Below, piece by piece: positions 58,907-64,000 of a DNA stretch of 64,000 nt (positions are counted from its first letter, which is position 1; every line of letters starts with the position of its first letter). Location of the stretch: assembly GCF_000300005.1 (NCBI RefSeq), contig NC_018691.1, positions 4,235,001-4,299,000 of the forward strand, read 5' to 3'. The notes under the pieces were generated by a model that was not told the origin of the DNA, made no database searches, and saw nothing but the letters and a program-made list of their open reading frames with translations. The position numbers and the translations under genes are program-made. This stretch comes from Alloalcanivorax dieselolei B5 (GTDB lineage: Bacteria > Pseudomonadota > Gammaproteobacteria > Pseudomonadales > Alcanivoracaceae).

Positions 58907-60037
58907 TCAGGCGCGGTGCGCCTCCATCAACTCGATGAAGTGATCAAACAGGGGCGCACAGTCATGGGGGCCGGGACTGGCCTCCGGGTGCCCCTGGAAA
59001 CTGAACGCCGGCACATCAGTGCGATGCACGCCCTGCAGCGTACCGTCGAACAGCGACACATGAGTCACTTTGAGATTGTCCGGCAGGGTCTCCGCGTCCA
59101 CCGCGAAACCGTGGTTCTGGCTGGTGATCATCACCGTGCCGTCTTCCACGTTTTTCACCGGGTGGTTGGCGCCGTGGTGGCCGTTCTTCATCTTCATGGT
59201 GCGGGCGCCGCTGGCCAGACCGAGCAGTTGATGCCCCAGACAGATGCCGAACAGCGGCAGCTTGCGTTCCAGAATCTCGCGGATCGCCTCGATAGCGTAA
59301 TCACAAGGCTCCGGATCACCGGGGCCGTTGGCCAGGAAGACGCCGTCCGGGTTCATCGCCAGCACCTCGGACGCCGGGGTCTGGGCCGGCACCACGGTCA
59401 GCTTGCAGCCGCGGTCCGCCAGCATCCGGAAGATATTGCGCTTGCAGCCGAAATCGTAGGCGACCACGTTAAACAGGGCCTCCGCCTGAGCCCGGTGGCC
59501 TTCGCCGCGAACCCAGGTGCCCTCGGTCCAGGTATAGGACTCGCTGACGCTGACCTCCTTGGCCAGATCCATCCCCTTGAGACCGGGGAAGGCGCGCGCG
59601 GCGGCCAGGGCTTTTTCCTCATCGATATCGTCACCGGCGACGATACAGCCGTTCTGAGCCCCTTTTTCCCGCAGGATGCGGGTCAGGCGGCGGGTGTCGA
59701 TATCGGCGATGGCCACGATGTTTCGCTGTTGCAGGTACTCCGGCAGGGACTGCTCGGCACGCCAGCTGCTTACCGTCAGGGTCAGATCCCGGATTATCAG
59801 GCCGGCGGCCCACACCCGGGAGGACTCTTCGTCCTCCTCATTGACCCCGGTGTTGCCAATGTGCGGATACGTCAGCGTGACGATCTGCTTGGCATAGGAC
59901 GGGTCCGTGAGGATTTCCTGATATCCGGTCATCGCGGTGTTGAACACCACCTCACCCACGGTCTCACCCGTGGCGCCAATGGCAACACCCCGAAAGAGAC
60001 TGCCGTCTTCTAATGCGAGTATGGCGGGTACCGTCAA
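58907..60037 (-). CDS. carA: Carbamoyl-phosphate synthase small subunit (glutaminase)
   Basis: Supplies ammonia from glutamine to CarB. The 376-residue product starts [17 protein letters not shown]. It has the class I amidotransferase triad: Cys in [15 protein letters not shown], His and Glu in [13 protein letters not shown]. The best start is a TTG at 60037, five bases after GGAGG; a TTG four codons earlier overlaps that ribosome-binding site and is rejected. An upstream leader frame ends on bases shared with this start. The promoter is about 200 bases upstream, leaving a structured leader with a terminator-like hairpin. Confidence 0.96.
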   Translation of the reverse strand: MTVPAILALEDGSLFRGVAIGATGETVGEVVFNTAMTGYQEILTDPSYAKQIVTLTYPHIGNTGVNEEDEESSRVWAAGLIIRDLTLTVSSWRAEQSLPEYLQQRNIVAIADIDTRRLTRILREKGAQNGCIVAGDDIDEEKALAAARAFPGLKGMDLAKEVSVSESYTWTEGTWVRGEGHRAQAEALFNVVAYDFGCKRNIFRMLADRGCKLTVVPAQTPASEVLAMNPDGVFLANGPGDPEPCDYAIEAIREILERKLPLFGICLGHQLLGLASGARTMKMKNGHHGANHPVKNVEDGTVMITSQNHGFAVDAETLPDNLKVTHVSLFDGTLQGVHRTDVPAFSFQGHPEASPGPHDCAPLFDHFIELMEAHRA

Positions 60038-60192
60038 CGCAACCTCCAAGGCTGATAGGGTTCCGGGTTGTCCGCGTGGACGCCGTGGCGGGCGGGCGAG
60101 ACACCGTTTACAGCGGACAAACCCTTGGAAGATTCGGGGACGGGGGCCGGTCGCAAAAAAGCGAGGTGGATTCCTCCACCTCGCTTTTTCAT
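60034..60192 (-). CDS. Possible 52-codon leader reading frame of carA
   Basis: An ATG at 60192 opens a frame ([20 protein letters not shown]...) that runs through the terminator-like hairpin. It ends in a TGA overlapping the carA TTG start (TTGA). There is no obvious ribosome-binding site and the sequence resembles nothing I know. Its start codon directly abuts the hairpin, so a ribosome initiating there would block the stem. It may be chance; it is listed because of the overlap and position. A three-codon frame (ATG AAT CGC TGA) lies 20 bases earlier. Confidence 0.3.
   Translation of the reverse strand: MKKRGGGIHLAFLRPAPVPESSKGLSAVNGVSPARHGVHADNPEPYQPWRLR
60156..60189 (-). terminator. Terminator/attenuator hairpin in the carA leader
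   Basis: AAAAAGCGAGGTGGA and TCCACCTCGCTTTTT pair perfectly over 15 bases around a four-base loop and give a U-run on either strand. It lies downstream of the predicted carA promoter and of dapB, so it can both end dapB transcription and attenuate carAB. Confidence 0.92.
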
Positions 60193-60237
60193 GTTATTCA
60201 GCGATTCATGCGCCCCACGCGCCCTCAGGCTTGGCCT

Positions 60238-60266
60238 ATTCTAGTGCTTTCGGCCGCCAGTGTCAC
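60238..60266 (-). promoter_or_regulatory. Predicted carA promoter
   Basis: On the minus strand GTGACA (60266-60261), 17-base spacer and TAGAAT (60243-60238), both five of six, beginning 37 bases past the dapB stop. Transcription would start near 60231, upstream of the attenuator-like hairpin. Confidence 0.7.
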
Positions 60267-60303
60267 GGGCGGAAGCCCGCCCTCGGCACCGTGGCGACCA
60301 ATC

Positions 60304-62296
<1,993 letters not shown>

Positions 62297-62315
62297 AAGA
62301 GTTCCTGCTTATAAA

Positions 62316-62429
62316 ACGCAAACACGCTTCACGCTTGCACGCCTACACGCAAAATATAGGCCATGCCCGCGAGAAGCGCGGTTGACGTTCCGGCACGCAC
62401 CACGTCAGCGTGTAAGCGTGGTGCGTGCC
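62316..62429. repeat. CACGC/GCGTG repeats and a long hairpin between dnaK and dnaJ
   Basis: Four CACGC pentamers at 7-8 base intervals (62323-62350) precede a perfect 13-base stem, GGCACGCACCACG (62392-62404) with CGTGGTGCGTGCC (62417-62429), whose loop also carries GCGTG. There is no U-run on the minus strand. The structure could process or stabilise the dnaK-dnaJ message. Confidence 0.65.
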
Positions 62430-62441
62430 AGCGTGCCGGCT

Positions 62442-64000
<1,559 letters not shown>

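Overview
The window is a stretch of a high-GC gammaproteobacterial chromosome, densely coding and almost entirely housekeeping. The gene order closely follows Pseudomonas: dksA-gluQ-cbrA-cbrB-(crcZ)-pcnB-folK-panB-panC; pnp-rpsO-truB-rbfA-infB-nusA-rimP; secG-tpiA-glmM-folP-ftsH-rlmE-yhbY-greA-carB-carA-dapB-dnaJ-dnaK; and tyrS-M23 peptidase-anmK-erpA. Several details differ from Pseudomonas: a deoxynucleoside kinase inside the folate/pantothenate cluster, a very long Lys/Ala extension on DksA, and a CbrB without its sigma54 loop. An Alcanivorax/Alloalcanivorax-type marine bacterium is my best guess; that is inference, not proof.

Layout. 1-7147: 5' part of tyrS, a divergent M23 peptidase/anmK pair, a PAP2 phosphatase, erpA behind a good IscR type 1 site, a bactofilin, a DUF6776-type membrane protein and a ClC antiporter. 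7290-10684: hemJ, thiD-thiE and hemL. 10784-18608: a REPIN, ybaK, a TPR lipoprotein overlapping mrcB (LpoP-like), a PfkB sugar/nucleoside kinase, a Rieske protein, srkA, sfsA and an aminotransferase. 18861-26373: extended dksA, gluQ and the carbon-control module cbrX-cbrA-[MITE]-cbrB-CrcZ-like RNA. 26374-33488: pcnB-folK-dNK-panB-panC, panD and acs. 33586-39181 is the most accessory-looking part: an orphan fimbrin-like gene beside an AT-rich gap, a marR-emrA-emrB efflux operon with palindromic operators, an Na+/H+ antiporter-family gene and a small inverted-repeat element. 39220-49789: pnp, rpsO, truB, rbfA, infB, nusA, rimP, tRNA-fMet, tRNA-Leu(GAG), secG and tpiA, all on the minus strand. 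49813-64000: glmM, folP, ftsH, rlmE, divergent yhbY, greA, carB, carA behind an attenuator-like leader, dapB, dnaJ and the 3' part of dnaK.

The most notable system is carbon catabolite control. A sensor kinase fused to an SLC5 transporter (CbrA) is coupled to a 58-residue membrane peptide (CbrX). Its partner CbrB keeps receiver, ATPase and HTH but has lost the GAFTGA loop that contacts sigma54. Downstream, a roughly 240-nt A-rich RNA with repeated AANAANAA motifs and a strong terminator sits where Pseudomonas has CrcZ. It is preceded by three TGTTAC-type half-sites but by no acceptable -24/-12 promoter. Together these suggest a CbrAB-CrcZ circuit rewired away from sigma54. A 281-bp non-coding element with 30-bp inverted termini has also been inserted between cbrA and cbrB.
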